DNA of 64,000 nt. Source: Arthrobacter sp. KBS0703 (GTDB lineage: Bacteria > Actinomycetota > Actinomycetes > Actinomycetales > Micrococcaceae). How positions within the stretch are numbered: position 1 is the stretch's first letter; the number at the start of each line of letters is the position of its first letter. The notes under the pieces are model-generated. The model saw only the letters and a list, made by a program, of their open reading frames with translations, searched no databases and was not told the DNA's origin. Positions 23,467 to 34,584 of the stretch are shown piece after piece. Both the position numbers and the translations under genes were made by a program. The stretch is taken from positions 434,001 to 498,000 of the forward strand of contig NZ_MVDG02000001.1 in NCBI RefSeq assembly GCF_002008315.2, given 5' to 3'.

Positions 23467-24657
23467 GTGGCAAAGGCAAAGTTCGAGCGGACTAAGCCGC
23501 ACGTTAACATCGGTACCATTGGTCACGTTGACCACGGTAAGACGACGTTGACGGCCGCCATTTCCAAGGTGCTGTACGACAAGTACCCGACTCTCAACGA
23601 GCAGCGCGACTTCGCGTCGATTGACTCTGCTCCCGAAGAGCGTCAGCGCGGCATTACCATCAACATCTCTCACGTTGAGTACCAGACCGAGAAGCGCCAC
23701 TACGCACACGTAGACGCTCCCGGTCACGCTGACTACATCAAGAACATGATCACCGGTGCTGCACAGATGGACGGTGCAATCCTCGTGGTTGCCGCCACTG
23801 ACGGCCCGATGGCTCAGACCCGCGAGCACGTTCTGCTTGCCCGCCAGGTTGGCGTTCCCTACCTGCTGGTCGCGCTGAACAAGTCCGACATGGTCGACGA
23901 CGAAGAGCTGCTGGACCTCGTTGAAATGGAAGTTCGTGAGCTGCTTTCGGCTCAGGGCTTCGATGGCGACGACGCTCCGGTTGTGCGCGTTTCCGGTCTG
24001 AAGGCTCTCGAAGGCGACCCCGTCTGGGTCAAGTCCGTCGAGGACCTCATGGAAGCAGTCGACGAGTCCGTTCCGGACCCCGTACGTGACCGTGACAAGC
24101 CCTTCCTGATGCCGATCGAAGACGTCTTCACCATCACCGGTCGTGGCACCGTTGTGACGGGTCGCGCCGAGCGCGGTACCCTCGCGATCAACTCTGAGGT
24201 TGAGATCGTCGGTATCCGCCCGGTTCAGAAGACCACCGTCACCGGTATCGAGATGTTCCACAAGCAGCTCGACGAAGCATGGGCCGGCGAGAACTGTGGC
24301 CTCCTGCTCCGCGGTCTGAAGCGCGATGACGTAGAGCGTGGCCAGGTTGTCGTCAAGCCGGGTTCCATCACCCCGCACACCGACTTCGAGGCTAACGTCT
24401 ACATCCTCTCCAAGGACGAAGGCGGACGTCACAACCCGTTCTACTCCAACTACCGCCCGCAGTTCTACTTCCGCACCACGGACGTAACCGGCGTTATCAC
24501 CCTGCCGGAAGGCACGGAAATGGTTATGCCTGGCGACAACACTGAGATGACCGTTGCGCTCATCCAGCCCATCGCCATGGAAGAGGGCCTCGGCTTCGCT
24601 ATCCGCGAAGGCGGCCGCACCGTTGGTTCGGGACGCGTTACCAAGATCATCAAGTAG
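23467..24657 (+). CDS. tuf: Elongation factor Tu
   Basis: 396 residues, GTG start with AGGAGG. It delivers aminoacyl-tRNA to the ribosome. GTPase motifs [25 protein letters not shown] and [10 protein letters not shown] are intact, and the C-terminus reads [16 protein letters not shown] strong terminator follows at 24708. Confidence 0.98.
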   Translation: MAKAKFERTKPHVNIGTIGHVDHGKTTLTAAISKVLYDKYPTLNEQRDFASIDSAPEERQRGITINISHVEYQTEKRHYAHVDAPGHADYIKNMITGAAQMDGAILVVAATDGPMAQTREHVLLARQVGVPYLLVALNKSDMVDDEELLDLVEMEVRELLSAQGFDGDDAPVVRVSGLKALEGDPVWVKSVEDLMEAVDESVPDPVRDRDKPFLMPIEDVFTITGRGTVVTGRAERGTLAINSEVEIVGIRPVQKTTVTGIEMFHKQLDEAWAGENCGLLLRGLKRDDVERGQVVVKPGSITPHTDFEANVYILSKDEGGRHNPFYSNYRPQFYFRTTDVTGVITLPEGTEMVMPGDNTEMTVALIQPIAMEEGLGFAIREGGRTVGSGRVTKIIK

Positions 24658-24707
24658 TACTTGCTGATCATGGGTCGATGTCCGGCTCCGGCCTGACATG
24701 ATCTTCT

Positions 24708-24746
24708 AAACAGCCCCGCTGCACTAGCAGCGGGGCTGTTTTTTGC
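24708..24746 (+). terminator. Rho-independent terminator after tuf
   Basis: Perfect 15-bp stem (24708-24722 with 24727-24741) with loop ACTA and a run of six T bases overlapping its end. It closes the str operon. Confidence 0.92.
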
Positions 24747-24821
24747 TATGCTTAATCCATTCATTGGATTAATTCGTGCGGAGCAGGCTGCGCCGTTAAT
24801 GACCCTCCTGGAGGCACCGGC

Positions 24822-27800
24822 ATGTGGAATTCCGCGGACGAGGCATACCGTGCCGGCTTCAGGGCAGGCCATGTGCAAGGGTGGCGAGACGCCCTGGCGA
24901 GTTCCGCGGCGAAGCCCGCGGCCGCCCGGCCGACCCGGTCAAGCCAGCAGCAGCCTACCGTCTGTCTCTTATACACATCTAGATGTGTATAAGAGACAGC
25001 CGCCGGCTGCCCGCGCCGAGGCTCCGGCGCCTGCCCGCGCCGAACCTAAGGCTGTCCACCCCGGACCCCCGGCGCCTGCCGGCCAGCCGAGGCTGCCGGC
25101 GGGCGGCCCGCTCCGGCTTCCGCCCGCCGCTTTGCCCGCGTATCCGTCTGTTCCCGCTCGCGATGAGGCCCAAGTACTGGCCGATCGGCAGGCACTCCGG
25201 GCGCGGCGCGAACAGCAGAACATCAACGTCACGCTCTACATCGCCAGCTTGCTGCTCGTGGCGGCGGGTGCTCTGTTCATCGGTGCCGGGCTGCCCGTGC
25301 CGCTTCGCTTTGCGGGTGCCTGCACCATCATGGCGCTGTTCTACGCGGCCGGCCTGGTGTTGCATGCCAAAGCCCCGCGGCTGAAGCCTGCCGCCGTCGC
25401 CTTCTCCGGAACCGGCCTGGCACTTATCCCGGTGACGGGCCTGGCCATGTTCAGCCTTGCTGTTCACAATGGCCCCCTTTCGTGGCTGGTCACGTCGGTT
25501 GTGGGCACGGCCGCTTATGTCCTGGCGGCCGTCAGGCTTGAGAGCCGTGTCCTCGTCTATCTGTCAATGACTATCGTGGTCTCCACGGCCTGGTCCGGAG
25601 TGTCGGTTCTTGGCGGAGCGCTCCTCTGGTACTTCACGGCACTGATAGGGGTGGCTGTCTGCTTCACGGTGCTGGCCATCCATAGGCCGAAGTGGGTGCC
25701 GCCGGTCTACGTCAGGCCGCTTGCTGAGCTGCATCCGTTTATCGTCCCGGCCGTCGCCGTGGCTGCCACCCTGGTGCCGCTGGTGCTGGGACGCGGTGAC
25801 TACGCCCGGATCATGGCCATGTGCGGATGCTATTTCGTCGTGATCTCCATGATGCCGGGAGCTATGTTCCGCCGGCCGCAGTTCATCGCCGCCCGGGCCA
25901 GCCTGACCCTAGCGGCAGCCGCCGCCGTCTGGGAGCTGACTGACCGGGGGAGCGCCGCCATCGCCGCCGCCGTCGTGGCGTTGTCCGTCCAGGTGCTGTT
26001 GGCGGCCCTGGCTGCCGGGCGGCTACCGGCGCGGCTCGCCGGCCTCGTGCACCACCGCGGTTGGCGGCTCGACACGCTCATCACCTTTGGGCTGCAGCTT
26101 CTGTTGACAGTGGTCCTTGCGCTGGCGCAACGCCAGGACGACTTCTTCGGACATGCGCCCGCAGCGGGAAGCCTTCCGCTGTGGGCTCCTGCGCTGCTGG
26201 CATTGGCCACCGGCGGAGTCCTGGCCTGGAAATTGCGCGGAGAAGCGGAGTGGGCCCCGGCCGCAGCGCTGGTCATGGGTGGGCTGCTGGCGGACTGGCT
26301 CGGAGCGTGGCAGCTCACCGGCCTGCTGCTTGCCGGAGCGGCTTTCTGGGCCGTCCGTGCACTCCCTGCCGCGGAAGTGCTGCGCCACCACTTCGTCCTT
26401 GCCGCCCGCGTCACCGTGACACTGGCAGCCCCCGTTCTGACCGCCGCCGTCGTCGGCGAGGACAACGACGCCCGGTCTTCGTATGGCGTCCTGGCGCTGT
26501 GCCTGGTCCTTGCGCTGCAGCAGCTCGCCACAGCTGTGCTGATCCGGACGCGCATGCGGACCCTCACGCCTGAGACCAGCCTGGCCTGCTTCACCGGCGC
26601 AGGCGTTGCAGCCATGACAGTTCTGACGCTGGGCCATCAGGAATCCTTCCCCACGCCGATAGGGGACGGCCACCTCGCCGGCACCGCCATCGCTGCGCAG
26701 CTCGTCACGTCGTTGGCGGTTGGCCTGTTGCTGTTCCCCCGATTGGAAGCCGGGCAGCCCTGGCGACTGTCGGTCGCCGAGGCCGTGCCGCTGGCCGTTG
26801 CAGCGGTGGCCGCGCCGCTGGCGTTCGACGCCGTTTCCTTCGGCCTTGGGAATGCCATGCTCCTGCTGGTCACCGCCTACGTTGCGGCGACGGCCGCCAG
26901 GACTTCCCGGCCGGTGCCCCGGCGCTGCTATTGGTGGATGAGCCGGGCGTCAGCAACGGTGCTGACGCTCACCGTGTTCCATCAGGTTCAGCAGGTGGGC
27001 GGCCCCGTCCTGGTGGGCGGGGAAGCGCTGGCGCCCGTTACGGTCCTGGCCGTGGCACTCGTCCTCCAGCTGATCGTTCCCCTCCGGGAAGGGTGGCGCG
27101 GCCCGGTTCCGAGGCATGTGTTTGCCGACGCCGCGGCTGTCCTTGCCCTGCAGGCGGCGGCTGTCATGATCGCCGAGCTGAGCAGCAGGGCGGCCGGGTC
27201 GGAAGCCGCGTGGTCGTGGCAGGTGACTTTCACAACCTTGCTCCTGGCCGGCGGCGCGGCGGCGGCGGGCTACATTCTGCGGGCCCACCCATGGGCAGTG
27301 GCCTTCGCCCCCTCCGCGTTTGCGGTGCTGCTGTTGCTGCGCCGGGAGAGCCTCCCCGGGATCGAGATGCTGCTGGGTATCTTCGCGGCGTTCAGTGCGG
27401 TGATGGTGGCCGCGGTGCAGGACCGGCTTCTGCGGGGCGGCTATTTCGCTGCCGCCCGGGTGCTGACCGCTGCCCTGGCGGTGGTGCTGAGCTACGACGT
27501 CTCGGCCTCGCCCACGGTTGTCGCGGTGACATTCGCGCTCGTCTTCGCGGCCCAGCACGTCATCCGCTGGCTCATGCGGCACCGGCTGGCCGAGGTGCCT
27601 TTCCAGCAGGCAGCCGTATGGGTCACCCTCGCCGGGCAGACAGCACTGCCGCTGGCCTACGTTGCGCGGCCCTTCGGGGCGGGATCAGGGGCGGACGACG
27701 GCGGACGCTGGGTGCTGCTGTTGACCCTCCTTCTGCTGCTGCTTTCCGTCGCCGCGGCCGGGCGCCTGTTCGCCGCGCGGGGCGCTGTTTACCTGGGGCT

Positions 27801-29049
27801 GTACGCTGCGTTGTTCGCCGTGGTGGCGCTGGGGCCCCTGCTGAGGTTTCCGGCGTCGGGAGATCCCACCGTGCTGCTGTCCGCGCCGGTGCTGAGCCAT
27901 GAAGGCGTCGCCGTGCTGCTGCTGGGCCTGTCCGTGGCCGCCACTGCCAGCGGCATACTGCGCCGGGACCGGAATACGGGTGGTGTTGACCGCTGGCTGT
28001 GGCTGGCGGCGGCGGGCTCTTTTGGGACGTCATCGGCCATGCTGGCCCCGCCAGCCGCGGACTGGATTGCCGGGGCGGCCGTGGTGGGCCTGGCCGCGGC
28101 GTGCTTCGCGGCATCCCATGTGGAAGGCCTGCCCGGCTTCTACGTGCCGGCCGTCCTGGCCGCGCTGGCAGGGGCCACCATGACGGTTGACGAGATTTTC
28201 GCGGACGTCTCCGGCCCCTGGGGGTTCTACCTGCCCTGGCTTGCAGGCTGCGGAACCGCGGCGGCCGCACTCTACTCGGCTGAATTGGCCCGCCGCGCAC
28301 TGCAGGCACCGGCTGGCCGCCCTGCCCCGGCCCGCTCAGCGCAGGATCCGTCAACGGAGAGCGGCCGGGACGTGCGCTCCCTGTCGCTCGTCGCCGCGGC
28401 AGTCCCGGGCCTTGCCGTCGCGGGTCTGGCGGGACTGGCCTACAGCGCAACATCCTGGGCCGGCGCGGCGCTGGTGGCCATGGCCGCCGTCGTGATTTGG
28501 CTCGAGGTGCCAGTGCGGGCGCGCAGGCTCGCGGCGGAGCTGGGTTCCTTGGCGGTGACCGCTGCTGTCCAGCGCGCGGCCCTCTTTGGCGGGGCTCTCC
28601 CTGCAGGGCCAGCCGAGCTGAACGGGAACCGGTTCGATGCGTCGTTCTGGCCGCATTCCTCGTGGCCCGATCCCTTCTGGACGGCGCAGTGGTACGTCGT
28701 CCTGGCCGCGGTGCTTGGCGTGCTGCGGTACCGGGCCGGCCTCCACGACGGCGGGCGGCTGTATCAGGGCCTGGCCGCCGGTCTGCTCTCGGTGAGCGGC
28801 GTCCTGGTGATTTTCGGCGGAGATGCGGCCCAGCAGCTGTGGGTGCTGGCCTTCTTTGCCGCGCTTCTGGTGGTTGGGCTCGGCTACGGCGAGCGGATGC
28901 TTGTGTGGTGGGGTGCCGCCGGAGTGACGCTCTGCATCATGTGGGCGATGCGCCAGTACACGTACGTTCTGCTGGCCCTGATCGCCGTGGGGCTCATCGC
29001 GCTGGCGATTTGGCGGCTCAGCCGCAGCAGGCCCGCCGGCACGGAATAG
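24822..29049 (+). CDS. Giant polytopic membrane protein (SCO7613 C-terminal-like), broken by adaptor sequence
   Basis: The likely start is ATG 24822 (MWNSADEAYRAGFRAGH) with GGAGG 7 bases upstream. This frame runs to 24961, where a 38-bp library adaptor (24962-24999) intervenes; the body of the protein continues in another frame from 25000. A Pro/Ala/Arg-rich linker is followed by REQQNINVTLYIASLLLV and then dozens of hydrophobic segments to residue ~1400, with very few soluble loops. The layout resembles actinobacterial SCO7613 C-terminal domain membrane proteins of unknown function. The frame break is an artefact; some linker sequence is probably missing. It shows no link to translation despite its position after tuf. 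Confidence 0.75.
24962..24999. other. Nextera mate-pair junction adaptor (artefact)
   Basis: CTGTCTCTTATACACATCT followed directly by its reverse complement, the exact 38-bp junction of two Tn5 mosaic ends created in Nextera mate-pair libraries. Translated across, it gives the well-known contaminant peptide [11 protein letters not shown]. Not part of the genome. Confidence 0.98.
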
Positions 29050-29096
29050 CGAAGCCGCTGCCCTGATATCGTTGCAAGCAAAGAGAGGGGCACATC

Positions 29097-29222
29097 ATGG
29101 AATGGCTGATTTTCCTGATCGTGGTCGTAGCGGTTGTGGCTGGCGCCTTCTGGGCGAAGAAGAATTTCCGCAACGAGATTGAACGCGCAAAGCGCATCAA
29201 CAGGGCCAACAAGAACAAATAA
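29097..29222 (+). CDS. Small single-pass membrane protein, 41 residues
   Basis: ATG preceded by AGAGGGG, 48 bases after the large membrane protein gene. One N-terminal hydrophobic helix (WLIFLIVVVAVVAGAFWA) is followed by a strongly basic tail (KKNFRNEIERAKRINRANK). Codon use matches its neighbours. No family recognised; the good ribosome binding site and the helix-plus-basic-tail layout support a real gene. Possibly co-transcribed with the membrane protein upstream. Confidence 0.65.
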   Translation: MEWLIFLIVVVAVVAGAFWAKKNFRNEIERAKRINRANKNK

Positions 29223-29230
29223 CGCTGTGT

Positions 29231-30679
29231 TCAGGCCAGGGCTTTCCTGGCCCGGCTAAGGGACTGCAGCCAGTAGAAGGACTTCTTGGGCGTTCGCTTC
29301 AGCGTTTCGAAGTCCACGTGCACCAGGCCGAAGCGCTGCGAGTACCCGGCCGCCCATTCGAAGTTGTCCATCAGGGTCCAGACGTAGTAACCGAGCAGTT
29401 CCACGTCATGGGCAATGCCGCCGGGTGCGGTGGAAGCCACGGCCTGGTCGAGGTGATGAGCCAGGTAGTCGATGCGCCTGGAGTCGGCGATGGGGCCGGT
29501 CACGTGCTCGGGCTCGGGAAAGCTCGCGCCGCTTTCCGTGATGTAGAGCGGCGGCAGGGCTGCGCCGTACCGGTCCTTGAGTTCGCGCAGCAGGATGCCC
29601 AGGTGCTCGGGTGCCACCGGCCAGCCGAACCCCGTGGTGGCGTACTCGGGGAAGGCCGCCAGATGGAACGGCACCCGCATCATGGCATGGGACGTGCCCG
29701 CCGGGGTGTCAGGCGGGCCCTGCCCGGCGGCGACCTTCACCGGGTAGTAGTAGTTCACGCCGTAGAAGTCCAGCGGTTGGCTGATCAGGCGGAGGTCGTC
29801 GTCGGACGCCTTGGACAAGGACTTGAACCAGTGCCGGGCGGCCAGGGGCGGCTTCGGATAGCGGCCCAGAAGAATGGGATCCGCGTAGACGCGGTTCAAG
29901 ACAAGGTCAAACACCTTGGCCAGCAGCCGGTCGGTCAGCTTCCGGGATGCCGGGCGCACCGGGGAATGCAGGTTGGTGACGCCGATTCCTCCGGTCACGC
30001 CACCTGCCCGCAGCGCCTGGACGGCGAGCCCGTGGCCCAGCAGCTGGTGGTGGACCGACGGCAGTGCGTTGAACAGGAGATCCCGCCCGGGCGCATGCAC
30101 GCCCAGCGCGTAGCCGTTGAGCGTCACGGACACGGGCTCGTTGAGCGTGACCCACTGCGCCACGCGGTCGCCGAGCCGCTTTCCCGCCGCGGCGGCGTAC
30201 TCCGCAAAGCGTTCGGCCGTGGCCCGGTTCATCCAGCCGCCGCTGTGCTCGAGGGGGAGCGGCGTATCCCAGTGGTACAGGGTGGCCATGGGGGAGATGC
30301 CGGCCGCCAGCAGCTGGTCCACCAGCCGGTCATAGAAATCCAGGCCTTGTGTGTTGAACGCGCCCCGCCCGTCGGGCTGGACCCTCGGCCACGAGATCGA
30401 GAAACGGTAGGAGTCGATGCCCAGGTCCTTCATGAGGGCGACGTCCTCGGTGGCGCGGTTGTAGTGATCGCAGGCGACGGCGGGCGAATGGCCGTTCATG
30501 ATGCTTCCGGGTTTCTCCGCGAAGGCGTCCCAGCCTGAAGGCCCTCGGCCGCCAGCGGCCAGGGCGCCTTCGATCTGGAACGCGGCAGCCGCCACTCCGA
30601 GCGTAAAATCGGGCCTGAGGCGTCCGGCGAGGTCCTGCACGGAGGCAGTGTTAACGGCGTCAGCATTTTGCACGGCCAT
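29231..30679 (-). CDS. Glycoside hydrolase family 1 beta-glucosidase
   Basis: 482 residues, cytoplasmic (no signal peptide). It hydrolyses beta-glucosides such as cellobiose, or related beta-glycosides. Family hallmarks: GVAAAAFQIEGA near the N-terminus, the acid/base Glu in WVTLNEPVSVTL, the nucleophile Glu in PLYITESGASFPEP and the C-terminal MDNFEWAAGYSQRFGLVHVD. Its stop lies 8 bases from the convergent small membrane gene. It is an accessory gene wedged between the str and S10 operons; no sugar transporter or regulator is adjacent. Exact substrate unknown. Confidence 0.93.
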   Translation of the reverse strand: MAVQNADAVNTASVQDLAGRLRPDFTLGVAAAAFQIEGALAAGGRGPSGWDAFAEKPGSIMNGHSPAVACDHYNRATEDVALMKDLGIDSYRFSISWPRVQPDGRGAFNTQGLDFYDRLVDQLLAAGISPMATLYHWDTPLPLEHSGGWMNRATAERFAEYAAAAGKRLGDRVAQWVTLNEPVSVTLNGYALGVHAPGRDLLFNALPSVHHQLLGHGLAVQALRAGGVTGGIGVTNLHSPVRPASRKLTDRLLAKVFDLVLNRVYADPILLGRYPKPPLAARHWFKSLSKASDDDLRLISQPLDFYGVNYYYPVKVAAGQGPPDTPAGTSHAMMRVPFHLAAFPEYATTGFGWPVAPEHLGILLRELKDRYGAALPPLYITESGASFPEPEHVTGPIADSRRIDYLAHHLDQAVASTAPGGIAHDVELLGYYVWTLMDNFEWAAGYSQRFGLVHVDFETLKRTPKKSFYWLQSLSRARKALA

Positions 30680-31113
30680 TCACCTATCATCCATTCGAAG
30701 ATTGCCGAAGGCAATGACTGCCCCGTCAGGCGGCCGGCCGGGGGACCGGGGGAGCGGGACAGGGGCCGGGGCGGCGGGCCGGTCAGCGGCCTGATTCGCA
30801 TCCGACCATAAAATCCGGCATACTAGATGAGTTGTTCAAGCGCTTCTTCGCGTCCCGATCCGGATAATGCCGGGTGCCAGGGTCCAGGTGGAAGTCCAAA
30901 CATAACCCACTCCCCAAGGAACTGCGGGCTCGCACGCTTCGAAGGTGCGACACGCCCGACCGCGGGGGTCGGTTACGCCGGCAGGTTGAGGAACCCGGAT
31001 TCTTCCGGATTCAGCTTGTGCGGCGGGTGGTAGTTACGACTTCAAATGCTTCGGCAGCCACATACAACAGGTAAGTAAACAGAGCAGCATTTACTGAAAG
31101 AGAGTCAGGCGAC
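30680..31113 (+). promoter_or_regulatory. S10 operon promoter and structured leader
   Basis: 434 bases without a gene. A promoter candidate is TTCGCA (30795-30800), 18-base spacer, CATACT (30819-30824). The ~285-base leader holds short hairpins at about 30931-30949 (CGCAC...GTGCG) and 30956-30972 (CCGACC/GGTCGG). Leader-mediated control of S10 operons by L4 is known in gammaproteobacteria; whether this leader is regulatory is not shown. The beta-glucosidase promoter should lie at the left end of this gap. Confidence 0.5.
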
Positions 31114-31422
31114 ATGGCGGGACAAAAAATCCGCATCCGGCTGAAGTCATACGACCACGAGGTCATTGACGTTTCAGCACGGAAGATCGTTGAGACGGTC
31201 ACGCGCGCAGGCGCAACGGTAGTGGGCCCCGTGCCGCTGCCTACGGAGAAGAACGTGTACTGCGTTATCCGCTCTCCGCACAAGTACAAGGACAGCCGCG
31301 AGCACTTCGAAATGCGCACGCACAAGCGTCTGATCGACATCATCGACCCCACGCCGAAGGCTGTTGACTCGCTTATGCGTCTCGACCTGCCGGCCGACGT
31401 GAACATCGAAATCAAGCTGTAG
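31114..31422 (+). CDS. rpsJ: 30S ribosomal protein S10
   Basis: 102 residues, starts [20 protein letters not shown]10 joins the 30S head and also acts with NusB in antitermination. The family signature [20 protein letters not shown] is intact. First gene of the S10 operon, 17 bases before rplC. Confidence 0.98.
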
Positions 31423-31439
31423 GGAGGTGCTGAGAGACT

Positions 31440-32090
31440 ATGACCGCAACCCGTAACGTAAAGGGCCTGCTGGGCACGAAGCTCGGCATGACCCAGGTCT
31501 GGGACGAGAACAACAAGCTCATCCCCGTCACTGTTGTCCAGGCTGACTCGAACGTCATCACCCAGCTGCGCAATGCAGAGACTGATGGCTACGTCGCCGT
31601 TCAGATCGGCTACGGCCAGATCGATCCCCGCAAGGTCACCAAGCCGCTGGCTGGTCACTTTGAAAAGGCAGGCGTCACGCCTCGCCGCCACGTCGTCGAA
31701 CTGCGCACTGCAGATGCTGACTCTTACGAGCTGGGCCAGGAGCTCTCCGTAGAGCTCTTCGAAGCCGGCCAGAAGATCGACGTTATTGGCACCACCAAGG
31801 GTAAGGGCTTCGCCGGTGTTATGAAGCGTCACGGCTTCCACGGCGTTGGAGCTTCCCACGGTGCCCACAAGAACCACCGTAAGCCCGGTTCAATCGGTGG
31901 CGCATCCACCCCGAGCCGCGTCTTCAAGGGCATGAAAATGGCCGGCCGCATGGGCGCCGTTCGTCACACCACGCTGAACCTCACTGTTCACGCGGTTGAC
32001 GTCGAGAAGTCGCTGCTCCTGATCAAGGGCGCCGTCCCCGGCGCCCGCGGCCAGGTCGTACTCGTACGCACCGCCGTGAAGGGAGCCTAG
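31440..32090 (+). CDS. rplC: 50S ribosomal protein L3
   Basis: 216 residues. It is an early-assembly protein near the peptidyl transferase centre. [20 protein letters not shown] at the start and the extended loop with [20 protein letters not shown] are intact. Ribosome binding site GGGAGG. rplD follows after 4 bases. Confidence 0.98.
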   Translation: MTATRNVKGLLGTKLGMTQVWDENNKLIPVTVVQADSNVITQLRNAETDGYVAVQIGYGQIDPRKVTKPLAGHFEKAGVTPRRHVVELRTADADSYELGQELSVELFEAGQKIDVIGTTKGKGFAGVMKRHGFHGVGASHGAHKNHRKPGSIGGASTPSRVFKGMKMAGRMGAVRHTTLNLTVHAVDVEKSLLLIKGAVPGARGQVVLVRTAVKGA

Positions 32091-32094
32091 TTCA

Positions 32095-32715
32095 ATGACT
32101 AGCACTGTCAAGGTTGACCTGCCTGCAGAGATCTTCGACGTACAGACCAACGTGCCGCTGCTGCACCAGGTCGTCGTTGCACAGCTCGCTGCTGCTCGCC
32201 AGGGTACCCACAAGACCAAGACCCGCGCCGAAGTTTCCGGTGCAGGCCGCAAGCCGTTCAAGCAGAAGGGTACCGGCCGCGCCCGTCAGGGCTCGATCCG
32301 TGCTCCGCACATGACCGGCGGTGGCGTTGTCCACGGTCCCACCCCGCGTGACTACAGCCAGCGGACCCCCAAGAAGATGATTGCTGCTGCACTGCGCGGC
32401 GCACTGTCTGACCGCGCCCGTAACGGACGCATCCACGTCATTGCTGACCTGGTTGCCGGCGACAAGCCGTCCTCCAAGGAAGCACTGGCAACGCTGCGCG
32501 GCGTCTCCGAGCGCAAGAACCTGCTCGTTGTCATTGAGCGCGCCAACGATGTTGCTGCACTGTCTGTGCGCAACCTCGAGGAAGTTCACGTTCTGTACGC
32601 AGACCAGCTGAACACCTACGACGTTCTCGTTTCTGACGACGTAGTCTTCACCAAGGCTGCCTACGAAGCATTCGTTGCTGACAAGGCTGCAAAGAACGAG
32701 GAGGATGCCAAGTGA
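32095..32715 (+). CDS. rplD: 50S ribosomal protein L4
   Basis: 206 residues. L4 lines the exit tunnel through the loop [19 protein letters not shown], which is intact and without macrolide-resistance changes that I can recognise. Its stop overlaps the GTG start of rplW by four bases. Confidence 0.97.
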   Translation: MTSTVKVDLPAEIFDVQTNVPLLHQVVVAQLAAARQGTHKTKTRAEVSGAGRKPFKQKGTGRARQGSIRAPHMTGGGVVHGPTPRDYSQRTPKKMIAAALRGALSDRARNGRIHVIADLVAGDKPSSKEALATLRGVSERKNLLVVIERANDVAALSVRNLEEVHVLYADQLNTYDVLVSDDVVFTKAAYEAFVADKAAKNEEDAK

Positions 32716-33017
32716 GCGCAGCCACCATCAAAGACCCGCGCGACGTCGTGCTTGCACCCGTTGTTTCGGAAAAAAGCTACGGCCTGATCGATGAGGGCAA
32801 GTACACCTTCCTGGTGGACCCCCGCTCGAACAAGACCGAGATCAAGCTGGCCGTGGAGAAAATCTTTTCCGTCAAGGTCGAATCGATCAACACCATCAAC
32901 CGTGCCGGTAAGCGCAAGCGCACCAAATTCGGATGGGGTACCCGCAAGAACACCAAGCGTGCCATTGTGACCCTCAAAGAAGGCACTATCGACATCTTCG
33001 GCGGTCCGCTCGCGTAG
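32712..33017 (+). CDS. rplW: 50S ribosomal protein L23
   Basis: 101 residues, GTG start overlapping rplD (GTGA). L23 lies at the tunnel exit and docks trigger factor and SRP. Motifs [20 protein letters not shown] and [20 protein letters not shown] are intact. Confidence 0.97.
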   Translation: MSAATIKDPRDVVLAPVVSEKSYGLIDEGKYTFLVDPRSNKTEIKLAVEKIFSVKVESINTINRAGKRKRTKFGWGTRKNTKRAIVTLKEGTIDIFGGPLA

Positions 33018-33046
33018 CGGAGACCACTTTAACGAGGAAATAAATT

Positions 33047-33886
33047 ATGGGAATCCGTAAGTACAAGCCGACTACACCGGGCCGTCGCGGCTCGAGCGTA
33101 GCGGACTTCACCGAAATCACGCGGTCGACGCCGGAAAAGTCGTTGGTACGTCCGCTGCCCAAAAAGGGTGGCCGTAACAACTCCGGTAAGATCACGACCC
33201 GCCACAAGGGTGGTGGGCACAAGCGCCAGTACCGTCTGATCGACTTCCGTCGCCACGACAAAGACGGCGTCAACGCCCGCGTTGCCGAAATTGAGTACGA
33301 TCCGAACCGTACGGCTCGCATCGCCCTCCTGCACTACGTTGATGGCACCAAGCGTTACATCATCGCCCCGAACAAGCTGTCCCAGGGTGACTTCGTAGAG
33401 GCAGGTGCCGACGCTGACATCAAGCCCGGCAACAACCTGCCCCTGCGCAACATCCCGGTGGGTACCGTTATCCACGCAGTTGAACTGCGTCCGGGTGGCG
33501 GCGCCAAGATGGCCCGTTCCGCTGGAGCGTCTGTTCAGCTCGTCGCCAAGGAAGGCCGCTTCGCCCAGCTGCGTCTGCCTTCCGGCGAAATCCGCAACGT
33601 TGACGTGCGCTGCCGCGCCACGATCGGCGAGGTCGGCAACGCCGAGCAGTCGAACATCAACTGGGGCAAGGCCGGCCGTATGCGGTGGAAGGGCGTTCGC
33701 CCGACCGTCCGTGGTGTCGCCATGAACCCGGTTGACCACCCGCACGGTGGTGGCGAGGGTAAGACGTCCGGTGGACGTCACCCCGTCAACCCGAACGGTA
33801 AGCGTGAGGGCCGCACCCGCCGCCCGAACAAAGAGAGCGACAAGCTTATTGTGCGTCGTCGTCGTACTGGCAAGAACAAGCGATAG
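33047..33886 (+). CDS. rplB: 50S ribosomal protein L2
   Basis: 279 residues. L2 is needed for subunit joining and peptidyl transfer. The conserved histidine-bearing C-terminal region [18 protein letters not shown] is complete, as is the basic C-terminus ([10 protein letters not shown]). rpsS follows after 12 bases. Confidence 0.98.
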   Translation: MGIRKYKPTTPGRRGSSVADFTEITRSTPEKSLVRPLPKKGGRNNSGKITTRHKGGGHKRQYRLIDFRRHDKDGVNARVAEIEYDPNRTARIALLHYVDGTKRYIIAPNKLSQGDFVEAGADADIKPGNNLPLRNIPVGTVIHAVELRPGGGAKMARSAGASVQLVAKEGRFAQLRLPSGEIRNVDVRCRATIGEVGNAEQSNINWGKAGRMRWKGVRPTVRGVAMNPVDHPHGGGEGKTSGGRHPVNPNGKREGRTRRPNKESDKLIVRRRRTGKNKR

Positions 33887-33898
33887 GAGCCTGGACAC

Positions 33899-34180
33899 AT
33901 GCCACGCAGCCTGAAAAAAGGTCCTTTCGTTGACCAGCACCTCTTTGTGAAGGTGGACAGGGAAAACGAAAAGGGCACCAAGAACGTCATCAAGACCTGG
34001 TCCCGCCGCTCGATGATCATCCCCGACATGCTCGGGCACACGATCGCCGTGCATGACGGACGCAAGCACATTCCGGTGTTTGTCACTGAGTCGATGGTCG
34101 GGCACAAGCTCGGCGAATTCGCTCCCACGCGGACATTCCGCGGCCATGTCAAGGACGACCGTAAGGGCAAGCGCCGCTAG
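33899..34180 (+). CDS. rpsS: 30S ribosomal protein S19
   Basis: 93 residues. It forms a complex with S13 that contacts the P-site tRNA side of the head. [19 protein letters not shown] at the start and [20 protein letters not shown] at the end are conserved. Confidence 0.98.
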   Translation: MPRSLKKGPFVDQHLFVKVDRENEKGTKNVIKTWSRRSMIIPDMLGHTIAVHDGRKHIPVFVTESMVGHKLGEFAPTRTFRGHVKDDRKGKRR

Positions 34181-34218
34181 GCGCCTGCACTTACGTCAAA
34201 GACGAGAGAAGGAAAGCA

Positions 34219-34584
34219 ATGGAAGCCAAGGCAATTGCGCGTCACATCCGCGTAACGCCTATGAAGGCCCGGCGCGTCGTCAACCTTGTTCGTGGTAAGC
34301 AAGCGAACGAGGCTCTGGCAATTCTGAAGTTTGCCCCCCAGGCAGCTTCTGAGCCGGTATTCAAGGTAGTTCAGTCGGCAATCTCCAACGCACGGGTCCT
34401 CGCGGACCGCGACGGCGTGGCGTTTGACGAAGGTGACCTCATCATCAGCGAAGCGTTTGTTGATGAAGGCCCGACCATGAAGCGGTTCCAGCCGCGTGCT
34501 CAGGGTCGTGCATTTCAGATCAAGAAGCGCACCAGCCACATCACCGTGGTAGTCGCTACCCCGGAGAAAGAGGAGGCTCGCTAA
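34219..34584 (+). CDS. rplV: 50S ribosomal protein L22
   Basis: 121 residues. Its beta-hairpin lines the exit tunnel beside L4 ([20 protein letters not shown]). The N-terminal [20 protein letters not shown] is conserved. Its stop is immediately followed by the GTG of rpsC. Confidence 0.97.
   Translation: MEAKAIARHIRVTPMKARRVVNLVRGKQANEALAILKFAPQAASEPVFKVVQSAISNARVLADRDGVAFDEGDLIISEAFVDEGPTMKRFQPRAQGRAFQIKKRTSHITVVVATPEKEEAR

Noticed and set aside
24748..29049. A single continuous 1433-residue fusion protein
   Set aside because: It reads through the 38-bp adaptor and in the wrong frame before it; the true N-terminus is at 24822 in another frame.
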